Both the position numbers and the translations under genes were made by a program. Below the pieces are notes generated by a model that saw only the letters and a list, made by a program, of their open reading frames with translations, did no database searches and was not told where the DNA came from. Shown here piece by piece: positions 8,507 to 17,049 of a DNA stretch of 64,000 nt. The stretch is from JBFMFR01 sp040752025 (lineage in GTDB: Bacteria > Chloroflexota > Anaerolineae > Anaerolineales > UBA4823). How positions within the stretch are numbered: the first letter of the stretch is position 1; each line of letters begins with the position of its first letter. The stretch spans positions 1-64,000 of the forward strand of contig JBFMFR010000025.1 in the NCBI GenBank assembly GCA_040752025.1. The letters run 5' to 3'.

Positions 8507-9121
8507 ATGACAGACGAAAACTGGAAACTTGAAAATTGGTACGTTGATTTTCCTGCCATCGGAACATTTTCAGGGCCAATTGTCAATATGCCACTTCCTA
8601 TGAAGGCCGAAAAAGTACAGCGATTTATTTTGGGAGAGGTTACACAAGAAGCCCTTCGATGTTTAAGTGTGCAAGCTGAACTCGCAGCCCTTCTCATATG
8701 CTTGGCAACTGTGGATTATATGGCTGGCTTCTATGTTGGACACAAATCAAGTAAGCAAGACTTTTCAGCTTTCATGCAGGTATATTTTCCTGAAATCTAT
8801 AGAAATTACTTGGATGTCATCTACGATCAACTGCGTTCTGGTTTGATACATAATCTGGTTGCATTGAATCCTTGGTATGGTAAGCGTAGCATTTCTTTTC
8901 ACATCCATCCGAATACAACAAACCACCTTCAGATGAATGATGATGGTGAAATCACCTTCAGTGTTCAAACATTTCTGCTAGATGTAAAAAGGGCCTGGGT
9001 AATGTATGCCTATGATCTCATTATGAAAGGTGATCAAATACCAGAGATAGTAGTAAACTTCAATCGTCGCTTCAACAAGCTCGATGGGATAGGTGCTTTT
9101 ATGATAAGAGTGCCAGACTGA
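8507..9121 (+). CDS. hypothetical protein with HEPN-like Rx4H motif
   Basis: 204 residues, no signal peptide. The central part is helical (about 40-120) and contains LRSGLIHNL with Arg110 and His115, an Rx4H arrangement. In HEPN ribonucleases an Rx4-6H motif at the start of the last core helix forms the active site; the surrounding YFPEIYRNYLDVIYDQLRSGLIH resembles HEPN-like proteins that carry an R-x-G-L-x-H box. The C-terminal third is mixed alpha/beta. It follows the NACHT NTPase by 49 bp on the same strand and is probably co-transcribed. The ribosome-binding site is weak. A cleavage role is inference from one motif; a non-catalytic HEPN-like helical bundle is the main alternative. Confidence 0.55.
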   Translation: MTDENWKLENWYVDFPAIGTFSGPIVNMPLPMKAEKVQRFILGEVTQEALRCLSVQAELAALLICLATVDYMAGFYVGHKSSKQDFSAFMQVYFPEIYRNYLDVIYDQLRSGLIHNLVALNPWYGKRSISFHIHPNTTNHLQMNDDGEITFSVQTFLLDVKRAWVMYAYDLIMKGDQIPEIVVNFNRRFNKLDGIGAFMIRVPD

Positions 9122-9372
9122 TTGTTACAAGATTCGTTTATCAAACATTTTATGAAGTTCACCGAAAATTCGCTTATGCCCTTCATCCGTCGCCACATCC
9201 TCTACCCCTTTACCGCAACTACGCCGAGATCGTTTCGCACTTCCAGCTGGATCGACCTATCCCGCCGGTGCCGTGCCAATACTGCGGTCAACCAGGGCAC
9301 ACGGAACGCTTCTGCCCGAAAGCAAAAGAGATGGGATTCTTGAGAGAAACTGAACATGCGGATGAAAACTAA
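9034..9372 (+). pseudogene. start-less reading frame with CCHC zinc knuckle
   Basis: From the TGA at 9031 to the TAA at 9370 one frame stays open for 112 codons and has no ATG, GTG or TTG until its last quarter. The part after 9110 reads like real protein (RLIVTRFVYQTFYEVHRKF...) and contains CQYCGQPGHTERFC, a perfect C-x2-C-x4-H-x4-C zinc knuckle encoded by 9274-9315. The 5' end overlaps the HEPN-like gene in another frame. The simplest reading is the C-terminal remnant of a deleted or frameshifted gene; programmed frameshifting from the upstream gene is the less likely alternative. Short frames after it (for example 9356-9451) are unconvincing. Confidence 0.45.
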
Positions 9373-9491
9373 TGAACGAAAACCGCGTGAACTGGGCGAC
9401 CTTCACTATGCAAACAATCGCATCTTCGAGGAGTTGGGGTTTTTCGACTAGAAGAATTATTCATTGTGAAGTGACTGGTAAGGAGTGACCG

Positions 9492-10601
9492 ATGAAACTG
9501 ACCCAAGCACAAAGGGAAAATATTGCTAAATTCATCCCCGTATTTCAAGAATACCTGGAATCAGCCGATGGACAGGAAGACCAACTCCAAAGAGAAGACC
9601 GAAAACAACTATACAAGAAGCTATTATCCCCTGATGGCTTGTATACAATGACCGAACTCGAATTTGGCCAAGTTATGAGCTCTTTGTGGGCCAGCCAAAT
9701 GTGGGGTAATAAGAGCTACCTGGTAGACAAATTGCTTAGAGATAATGACTTATCCACACTAAGAATCGAGTTCCAAAATTTACTCTGGGGTAGTGGTGCA
9801 ATTGCTTCTCGCTACAACAAATTCCGCAAAGTCACGAATGGCTTTGGAACCGCAACGATCTCTGAGTTGCTAGCATTTTGTAATCCAGATGAGTATGGAG
9901 TCTGGACGGACAGAGTCCGTAAAGGCTTGAACATTTTAGGATTAGGTGAAATCATCCCCTTTGTAAAAAAGCCCCAACTATCCGGCTTGGAATATGAAAA
10001 ATTCAACCAGGTATTAGCCGTTGCATGCAAAGAAATTCAGGCTCAAGGAATAATGGAGATAGATCTACTCGGCGTTAATTACTTTTTATTCGAGGTTTGG
10101 CGGAGTAGCATCCCAGCACCTGAACTCGCCGCCCCAGCTACAAGAAAAGCAACTCAAGCTATAACAGCCGAAGACTTCGACCATGATGATGTGATTGACA
10201 AACTGGTTGCGATGGGCGCGTGGTTAGGCTTTGAAGCCGAGAAAGAGAAGAACATCGCAACTGGTGCTAGAGTTGATGTTGTTTGGCAAGCGCGTATCGC
10301 TAACCTTGGGGTGGTTACCTATGTTTTTGAAGTCCAACGAAAAGGATCTATCGACTCTCTCATCCTAAACCTGCAAAAAGCACAAAACAACCCTAGCGTT
10401 CAACGTTTGGTGGTGGTTGCTTCTGAAGGAGATTTGACCAAGATACGCAAAGAAGTTGAAACACTTCCCGAAAGCTTCCGCAAAGCGATGAGTTATATGG
10501 AAGTGTCTGAAGCCCTTACCGCTTCGGAACTGCTGAGTGAGTTTACAACAATCATCGACAAGTTGAACCTGGTTCAGAGTGAGTTTAGCACAACCCAATA
10601 A
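9492..10601 (+). CDS. two-domain protein with a possible PD-(D/E)xK-like nuclease domain
   Basis: 369 residues; AAGGAGTG precedes the ATG. Residues about 1-205 are alpha-helical and include FGTATISELLAFCNPDEYGVWTDRVRKGL, reminiscent of helical modules in restriction-type AAA and nuclease proteins that recognise DNA. After a linker, residues about 228-350 resemble a restriction-endonuclease-like fold: a helix, GARVDVVW with Asp262, then strand YVFEVQRKG with Glu280 and Gln282, and a following helix. The spacing of D...E-x-(K/Q) fits the PD-(D/E)xK superfamily, though the usual lysine is replaced by glutamine or displaced to Lys284. Its position in a putative defence island supports a DNA-targeting role. 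Function is inferred. Confidence 0.6.
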   Translation: MKLTQAQRENIAKFIPVFQEYLESADGQEDQLQREDRKQLYKKLLSPDGLYTMTELEFGQVMSSLWASQMWGNKSYLVDKLLRDNDLSTLRIEFQNLLWGSGAIASRYNKFRKVTNGFGTATISELLAFCNPDEYGVWTDRVRKGLNILGLGEIIPFVKKPQLSGLEYEKFNQVLAVACKEIQAQGIMEIDLLGVNYFLFEVWRSSIPAPELAAPATRKATQAITAEDFDHDDVIDKLVAMGAWLGFEAEKEKNIATGARVDVVWQARIANLGVVTYVFEVQRKGSIDSLILNLQKAQNNPSVQRLVVVASEGDLTKIRKEVETLPESFRKAMSYMEVSEALTASELLSEFTTIIDKLNLVQSEFSTTQ

Positions 10602-10685
10602 AATGCCATCACATCTCGACCACCAGGATTTCTTCCAAGGATAGACAGGGGAAGCCCGCCACCCCCACCCGGGCCCGCCTGTTTG

Positions 10686-10702
10686 CTGTTTACTGTCTAC
10701 TT
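10686..10702. repeat. 17-bp direct repeat, left copy
   Basis: CTGTTTACTGTCTACTT occurs here and again at 11245-11261. The two copies bracket the mosaic of two gene fragments between them. In both copies the repeat covers the stop codon or 3' end of a minus-strand reading frame. Confidence 0.75.
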
Positions 10703-11035
10703 GTCACCCACTGCCTGGATTTCTGGCTGCCCGAAGAAAACCGCCAGGTTGCGCGGCAAGATCTCGAAGTATTCGATCAGTTCGAACTGCTCCAGCTTTT
10801 CCAGCATGGCAGCGGGTAACTGGTCGAGCGGGATACCCTGCAAAAGCAGGCCGGTTTCCTCCTGCGAAAACTGGATATCGTCTTCGATCCAATCCCACAG
10901 TTCGCGGTTCAGCGGGCAGATGTTCTGGCGCTGCATGCATCCAACCAGGCAGTTGTGCCAGGCCGGATCGATCCAGGCCGGTAAGGGGAGTTCCGCCGGG
11001 CGCTCGTTGTGAAAGACCAGGCAGCGCCCGGCGGC
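10697..11035 (-). pseudogene. C-terminal fragment of a QueG-like double-cluster Fe-S protein
   Basis: The minus-strand frame reads RCLVFHNERPAELPLPAWIDPAWHNCLVGCMQRQNICPLN and then a helical tail to the stop at 10697. The segment WHNCLxGCMxCQxxCPxN is typical of the 4Fe-4S double-cluster domain of epoxyqueuosine-reductase-like proteins. Here the third cysteine position is Arg (CMQRQN), and the catalytic N-terminal two thirds are missing: upstream the frame runs straight into an unrelated gene fragment on the other strand. Both facts argue for a dead remnant. Confidence 0.65.
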
Positions 11036-11222
11036 CGAGCTGCTCACTGCGGATGAATTGCAGCGCGTGGGGGAATGCGCCGACGAGCGTGGCTGCGGCT
11101 GGCTGTTCCTGGATATGAGCAAGAACCGCAGCCGGCGCTGGTGCGACATCAACGACTGCGGCAACCGCGCCAAGCAGCGCCGGCACTACCGCCGGACGAA
11201 GCAGGCCTCAACCGCGGAATAA
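11013..11222 (+). pseudogene. C-terminal fragment of a CGNR zinc-finger transcription factor
   Basis: The plus frame open from 11013 to the TAA at 11220 encodes AAELLTADELQRVGECADERG..., then SRRWCDINDCGNRAKQRRHYRR. CGWLFLD, SRRWC and CGNRAK are the hallmarks of the C-terminal CGNR zinc finger found in a family of bacterial regulators. The usual N-terminal stress-response domain of about 100 residues is absent because the sequence joins an Fe-S protein fragment on the opposite strand near 11036. No start codon is available in frame. Confidence 0.7.
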
Positions 11223-11244
11223 CCCGCCTGACACCGCCTGGGTC

Positions 11245-11261
11245 CTGTTTACTGTCTACTT
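11245..11261. repeat. 17-bp direct repeat, right copy
   Basis: Second exact copy of CTGTTTACTGTCTACTT, 559 bp from the first. It ends inside the stop codon of the minus-strand BtuF-like gene. Confidence 0.75.
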
Positions 11262-12150
11262 AGCCCAAGAGCGCCGGCAGCTCGCGCAGGGCGCGGGCCA
11301 GGCGGGTGCCGTGCCAGGTGATCAGGCTGCCTTCGACCAGGTGGAGGCGGCCGTTCTGCACGGCGGGGGTGTTGGCGAGCAGCTCGCTGAAGCGGGCCTG
11401 GTGGCTCTCGTCGAAGCCGAAGGGCTCGCTGGGGAGCAGGATGACTTGGGGCCGGGCGGCGAGGATTTCGTCCAGGGGCAGGCAGGGGTAGCGCGTGTCG
11501 CGCTCGCCGGGGGGCTCGGGCGCTTGCAAGCCGAGGTCGGCCGCCAGGGGGTAGCGGCGCTCACGCCCGGCGAAGGGGTTCTGGCCGCCGACGATGCGCA
11601 GCAGGTCGTGGCAGTAGGTGCCCTGGTTGAAGGTCATCCACCAGGGCTGGCCGCTCTCGGCCTGTTCGTACCAGATGGGGCAAAAGTAGGAACGCGGCTC
11701 CCGCTCGGCGGCGGCGGAGATGGCCCAATCCAGGGTGACTTCCAGGGTTTGCAGGCGCATGCGGGCGCTGTCGCTGCGGAAGAGCTCGACCAGCTTCCAC
11801 AGGACTTCCATCGACCCGGCGACGGAACGGGGGAAGACCACCCAGACGGGCAGGCCCTGGGCTTCCAGGGCTTCGACGTCCTGGCGGGTGTTCTCCTCCC
11901 AGTTGGCGATGACCAGGTCGGGTTTTAAAGCGACGATCTCGTCCAGGCGGGGGTCTCGGGGGCCGCCCAGGCGCGGCAGGCCAGCCAGAGGTTCGGCGGG
12001 GTACAGGCAGTAATCGGTGACGCCAACCACGGCCTGGCCCAGGCCCAGGTCGAAGAGGCTTTCGGTGAGGGAGGGCACCAGGGAGACGACGCGCTGCGGG
12101 GGGCGCAGGAACTGCAGGAGGCGCTTGTGGCCGTTACCTTCAGAGGACAT
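11260..12150 (-). CDS. BtuF/FepB-like helical-backbone binding protein without signal peptide
   Basis: 296 residues. RVVSLVPSLTESLFDLGLG, then VVGVTDYCLYP, LKPDLVIANWEENTR and the C-terminal half with ARPQVILLPSEPFGF match the two-lobed helical-backbone metal-receptor fold used by cobalamin- and siderophore-binding proteins (BtuF, FhuD). The N-terminus (MSSEGNGHKRLLQFL) is not a signal peptide, so the protein is probably cytosolic, like a subgroup of cobalamin-binding-type proteins that work without a transporter. No ABC transporter is adjacent. GAAAGG lies upstream of the ATG. Ligand unknown. Confidence 0.75.
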   Translation of the reverse strand: MSSEGNGHKRLLQFLRPPQRVVSLVPSLTESLFDLGLGQAVVGVTDYCLYPAEPLAGLPRLGGPRDPRLDEIVALKPDLVIANWEENTRQDVEALEAQGLPVWVVFPRSVAGSMEVLWKLVELFRSDSARMRLQTLEVTLDWAISAAAEREPRSYFCPIWYEQAESGQPWWMTFNQGTYCHDLLRIVGGQNPFAGRERRYPLAADLGLQAPEPPGERDTRYPCLPLDEILAARPQVILLPSEPFGFDESHQARFSELLANTPAVQNGRLHLVEGSLITWHGTRLARALRELPALLG

Positions 12151-12176
12151 GGGAAGAACCTTTCTCGTGAAGAATA

Positions 12177-12343
12177 CTTTTCGCCACGAATTGGGTAAGA
12201 ACTATGCCAGTCAGATACATCCTGTACAATTCTTATTCACCGCAAAGCCGCGAAGGGCGCAAAGAAAGACTGGAAAAGCTTTTAGCAGTAAGCCGAAACT
12301 GAGATTCTGGCATCCTCAGACCAGGCCTTTTCGCCACGAATTG
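12177..12343. repeat. 17-bp direct repeat pair in intergenic region
   Basis: CTTTTCGCCACGAATTG occurs at 12177-12193 and at 12327-12343. The second copy continues into a further repeat of GAATTGAAC. The DNA between contains CACCGCAAAGCCGCGAAGG, a phrase that looks like a dispersed genomic repeat. No gene is seen from 12151 to 12366. Confidence 0.7.
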
Positions 12344-12366
12344 AACGAATTGAACGAAAGAGCGAT

Positions 12367-13545
12367 TTAAGAATTCAGGAAATCCAGCGTGGCGGCGGTG
12401 ATCAGGGCGGCGCCCAGGGGCAGGGCGCGCTCGTCGAAGTCGAAGCGCGGGTGGTGGTGGGAGGCGTCCAGGCCGCGCGCAGGGTCGGCCGAGCCGACGA
12501 AGAAGAAGCAGCCGGGGACTTCCTGGAGCATGAAGGCCATGTCCTCGGAGCCCATGGTGCGGAAGTCGCTGTCCACCTGGATGCCGGGGAACAGGCGCCC
12601 GGCGGCCTGGCGCACCCGCGCGGCGGCCCGGGGGTCGTTGATCACGGCGGGGGTGAGCGATTCGAGCTTGATCTCGGCCTGGCAGCCGTGGGCGGCGGCC
12701 ACGCCAGTCACCAGCTCCCGGAAGCGCTGCAAAACCACCTGGCGGGTGGCGGGGTCGAAGGTGCGGATGGTGCCCTGCAGCTCGACTTCGGGGGGGATGA
12801 CGTTGAAGGTCTCGCCGCCGCGCACCAGGGTGACGCTGACCACGGCGGTGTCCAGCGGGGAAACGCTGCGGGCGACGATGCTCTGCAAGGCGCTGATCAC
12901 CTGGGCGCAGGCCAGCACGGGGTCGACGGCCAGGTGCGGCAGTGCGCCGTGCCCGCCTTTGCCCAGGATGCGCAGGTGGAAGACCTCGGCAGCGGCCATG
13001 CAGGGGCCGTTGGCGGCGCCGATCCAGCCGACGGGGCGCTCGTTCCACAGGTGCAGGGCCAGGGCCAGGTCGGGGACCGGCTGGCGCAGCACGCCTTCAG
13101 CGACCATGCGCTCGGCCCCGCCCATGCCCTCTTCAGCGGGCTGGAAGACCAGGCGCACGGAACCGGCGATCTGGTCGCGGCGGGCGTGCAGCAGGCGCGC
13201 CACGGTCAGGCCGATGGCGGTGTGGCCGTCGTGGCCGCAGGCGTGCATCACCCCAGGGTTCTGGGAGGCGTACTCGGCGCCGGTCTCTTCAGTGACCGGC
13301 AGGGCGTCGATGTCGAAGCGCAGCAGGACCAGCGGGCCGGGGCGCGCCCCTTGCAGGGCGGCGACCACGCCGGTCTCGGCCACACCGGTGCGCAGGGGCA
13401 GGCCCAGGGCGCCCAGCTCGCGGGCGATGACGCCGGCGGTGCGGAATTCCTGGAAGCCCAGCTCGGGGTGGCGGTGGAAGTCGCGGCGCAGGCCCTGGGT
13501 GTATTCGAACAGGGCCTGGGCCTGGGTAACGAGGTCAGTGGTCAT
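12367..13545 (-). CDS. M20D-type amidohydrolase (hippurate / N-acyl-amino-acid hydrolase family)
   Basis: 392 residues, the usual length of this family. Metal-site motifs are present: RRDFHRHPELGFQE near 21-33, MHACGHDGHTA at 100-110 and FQPAEEGMGGA, plus the dimerisation-domain segment KGGHGALPHLAVDPV. Such enzymes hydrolyse N-acyl amino acids (hippurate, IAA conjugates, N-acetyl-diaminopimelate) in the cytosol using two divalent metals. It is the last gene of the minus-strand run starting at iscX, 9 bp after the PIG-L gene, so the two hydrolases may act on related amide substrates. Exact substrate unknown. Confidence 0.9.
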   Translation of the reverse strand: MTTDLVTQAQALFEYTQGLRRDFHRHPELGFQEFRTAGVIARELGALGLPLRTGVAETGVVAALQGARPGPLVLLRFDIDALPVTEETGAEYASQNPGVMHACGHDGHTAIGLTVARLLHARRDQIAGSVRLVFQPAEEGMGGAERMVAEGVLRQPVPDLALALHLWNERPVGWIGAANGPCMAAAEVFHLRILGKGGHGALPHLAVDPVLACAQVISALQSIVARSVSPLDTAVVSVTLVRGGETFNVIPPEVELQGTIRTFDPATRQVVLQRFRELVTGVAAAHGCQAEIKLESLTPAVINDPRAAARVRQAAGRLFPGIQVDSDFRTMGSEDMAFMLQEVPGCFFFVGSADPARGLDASHHHPRFDFDERALPLGAALITAATLDFLNS

Positions 13546-13554
13546 AAAAGGCTC

Positions 13555-14271
13555 TCAAGCATAAACTGTGCGGTGGAAAGTCTCTTCGTAGCGGGGCGCT
13601 TCGGGGGTGCTGTCGGAGGTGTGGCGGGCGCGCATGCGCGCCGCCAGGGCCTGGGGCTCGCCGATCTGGCTCTTGTGCTCGTAGAGAGCGCGCAGCTTGG
13701 TCTCCCATAGATCAGTGACATCCAGGCGCACGTTGGGATCCAGGGTGAGCGAGCACCAGACTTCGCGCACGCTGTGCGGCTGCAAGCCTTCGCCGTGCAG
13801 GAGCTCGGGGAAGTACAGCGGGTTGCCAGCAGCGGGGAAGACGGCGTCCAGCACCACCTGCCCGGCGGCGCGGTGGTCAGGATGGTTGAGACGGGCATCC
13901 CCAAAGAACAGGGTGCGCGGGTCGCAGGTGACCAGCACGTCCGGGCGCTCCTTGCGAATGATGCGGGTGACGTCCTTGCGCAGCTCCAGGTCGGGCACCA
14001 GGTAACCGTCCGGGCGGCCGAGGAAGTTGACTTCGGTGACGCCCAACACAGCGGCGGCGGCGCGCTGCTCGTCGAAGCGCGTGCTGCACAGGGCGTTGGG
14101 ATCGGTGGCGGCGTCCTGGGCGCCTTTATCGCCGCAGGTCAGCAGCCAGTAGCTCACGCGGTGGCCGGCAGCCGTCCAGCGGGCGATGCTGGCGCCGCAA
14201 AAGAACTCCGGGTCATCCGGGTGGGCCAGGATGACCAGGATGTTTTGAGGGCTTTGCCAATCTTCACTCAT
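13555..14271 (-). CDS. PIG-L/LmbE family deacetylase
   Basis: 238 residues. The N-terminal AHPDDPEF motif (16-23) and a later HPDHR motif supply the zinc ligands and general base of the LmbE-like N-acetylglucosaminyl deacetylase family, whose members deacetylate N-acetyl sugars in GPI, mycothiol and bacillithiol synthesis. Its ATG overlaps the ricT stop codon (ATGA), indicating translational coupling, and the M20 amidohydrolase follows after 9 bp. A role in low-molecular-weight thiol metabolism would fit the Fe-S theme of the operon but cannot be shown here. Confidence 0.9.
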   Translation of the reverse strand: MSEDWQSPQNILVILAHPDDPEFFCGASIARWTAAGHRVSYWLLTCGDKGAQDAATDPNALCSTRFDEQRAAAAVLGVTEVNFLGRPDGYLVPDLELRKDVTRIIRKERPDVLVTCDPRTLFFGDARLNHPDHRAAGQVVLDAVFPAAGNPLYFPELLHGEGLQPHSVREVWCSLTLDPNVRLDVTDLWETKLRALYEHKSQIGEPQALAARMRARHTSDSTPEAPRYEETFHRTVYA

Positions 14272-15302
14272 GTATTCTTTCTGCGCGGCTTCTTGAAGCG
14301 CCGGCGGCCGTACTGACTGGAGCGGGGCGCCTCGGGCGGGCGGTCAGACTGATCCTGCCCGGCAGATGGCGCTGGCCCGGCGGCCGGCGCCTGGCCAGCC
14401 AGCGCGGCCTTGCCGCAATCGCACCCGCCTTCGGGGTGCTTGTCGCAAGGCTGCTGGGCCTTCTTGCGCAAAGCTTCGTATTCCTCCCAGGGCTGGATCT
14501 CGCTGTGCGGGAACTCCTGGCGGGCGCCGTTGAGCAGTTCCACCACCACCGTCTCGGTCAGCGGGTAAACATCCAGCACTTTGCCCTCGCCCTGGGGCGT
14601 GCCGACGCGCTTGTTGCGCCTGGGCAACTGCTTGCGCGCCTGGGCGTACAACTCATACTCGTACACCAGGCAGCAGCGCAAACGCCCGCACATGCCGGTG
14701 ATCTCCGAGGGGGTCAGCGAGATGCCCTGTTCCTTGGCCATTTTGATCGAGATCGGGCTGAAATCGGTCAGGAACATCGAGCAGCAGCGCGTTTCCAGGC
14801 CGCAGGCGCCCATGCCGCCCAGCATCTTGGCCACGTCGCGCGGCCCGATCTGGCGCATCTCGACCTGGGTGCGCGGGTAGGAGCGCTGCATGGCGGTGCG
14901 CAGCTTACGCAGGTCCACCTTGCCCTCGGCCTCGGTGTTATATAGGAAGGAAAGCCGCTCGCCGTCGAAGGTGAACTCGGCGGCGGCGATCTTGACGCCG
15001 GGGATGCCCATCTCGGCCAGGCGGGCGCGGCAGTTGATCGTGGCTTCTAACTCTTTTTGCTGCCAGATCTGGCGCAGCACCAGGTCGCGCGGCGTGGCTT
15101 TGCGCTGGATGGGCTTCCAGCCGCCGCCTTCCGGGGGCGGGGAGGGGTGCTCCACGACCTGGATGACTTCACCCAACTGGCGCCCCCGGCTGGTATCTAC
15201 CACGGCAAAATCGCCAACCTGCAGGTCGCAGCAGGCGCTGGCGTCGAAGTGATAGACCTTACCGATTTTCTGGAAGCGAATCCCTACGATATGTGGGTCC
15301 AT
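14268..15302 (-). CDS. ricT: PSP1-domain protein, RicT-like
   Basis: 344 residues from the ATG at 15302; the open frame extends 14 codons upstream, but MDPHIVGIRFQKIGKVYHFD is the conserved beginning. The PSP1 domain covers about residues 5-210. The cysteines expected of RicT are present: Cys24/25, GACGLETRCC (Cys167, 173, 174) and GMCGRLRCC (Cys205, 210, 211). In Bacillus, RicT (YaaT) forms a Fe-S-containing complex with RicA and RicF that acts on RNase Y. The C-terminal tail adds CDKHPEGGCDCG and a basic stretch. It follows the Fe-S carrier mrp by only 13 bp, consistent with a cluster-bearing protein. Confidence 0.85.
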   Translation of the reverse strand: MDPHIVGIRFQKIGKVYHFDASACCDLQVGDFAVVDTSRGRQLGEVIQVVEHPSPPPEGGGWKPIQRKATPRDLVLRQIWQQKELEATINCRARLAEMGIPGVKIAAAEFTFDGERLSFLYNTEAEGKVDLRKLRTAMQRSYPRTQVEMRQIGPRDVAKMLGGMGACGLETRCCSMFLTDFSPISIKMAKEQGISLTPSEITGMCGRLRCCLVYEYELYAQARKQLPRRNKRVGTPQGEGKVLDVYPLTETVVVELLNGARQEFPHSEIQPWEEYEALRKKAQQPCDKHPEGGCDCGKAALAGQAPAAGPAPSAGQDQSDRPPEAPRSSQYGRRRFKKPRRKNT

Positions 15303-15315
15303 AGTCAGCCAGCGT

Positions 15316-16400
<1,085 letters not shown>

Positions 16401-16404
<4 letters not shown>

Positions 16405-17033
16405 CCAGCAGCCTCGAGCGTAGCCGCTCTGCGGGCTGCTTTGGCCGCCTCCGCCTCGGCGCGGGCAGTTTCCTCGCGCTGGTAATTGACCGGGCGGATT
16501 TGGGCATAGTAAGAGAGCGGCTTGAGCAGCTTCTCTTTGTTGTAGATATCCTTCGCATGCCGGTCGTAGACCGAGAGTTCGTAATCGTGGTCCATCTTGA
16601 TGGCATCGAAGGGGCAATACTCGGCGCAAAAGCCGCAGTTCATGCAGATATCCACGTCGATGTAGAACTCAGCCGGCTCCGGAATGGGCCGGCCGGTGTT
16701 CGGATCGTTGGTGCGCACGATCCAGATGCACTGCGGCGGGCAAACCTTGGCGCAAATACCGCAGGAGGTGCAGCGGTCTTTCCTTTCGCCATCCTCGCCT
16801 TCTTCGTAGATCAAGAAGGGCACGTAGCGGAACTCCTCCGGCACGGGCATCTTCTCATCCGGATACTGGATCGTGAAAATACCGGAGGCGTCGCTGCTCA
16901 TGCGCTGGGCGATGCCTTCCTTGGTGTAATAACGCTTCCCCCACCAGCGCAGGTCCTCAACGTAGGTGTTGAGGAAGCGCCTGAGGGTGACGAACATGCC
17001 TTGCAGAAAGCCTTTACCATCCAACATAGTCAT
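16401..17033 (-). CDS. nuoI: NADH-quinone oxidoreductase subunit I
   Basis: 210 residues from ATG 17033, chosen because GGGAG lies seven bases upstream. Two ferredoxin motifs are intact, CTSCGICAKVCP and CMNCGFCAEYCP, which bind clusters N6a and N6b that pass electrons toward NuoB. An N-terminal amphipathic segment (FVTLRRFLNTYVEDLRWW) is normal for the family. An extra Ala/Glu-rich tail of about 25 residues (ETARAEAEAAKAARRAATLEAAG) ends the protein. It follows nuoCD in the same operon and overlaps mrp by 4 bp. Confidence 0.95.
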
Positions 17034-17049
17034 AGCATTACTCCCTATC

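Noticed and set aside
11260..12150. Periplasmic component of a vitamin B12 ABC importer
   Set aside because: No signal peptide and no adjacent permease or ATPase; only the binding fold itself is supported.
12451..13710. Long plus-strand open frame of 419 codons opposite the amidohydrolase and PIG-L genes
   Set aside because: It is the antisense shadow of two clear enzyme genes in GC-rich DNA; its translation is Gly/Ala/His-rich without domains.
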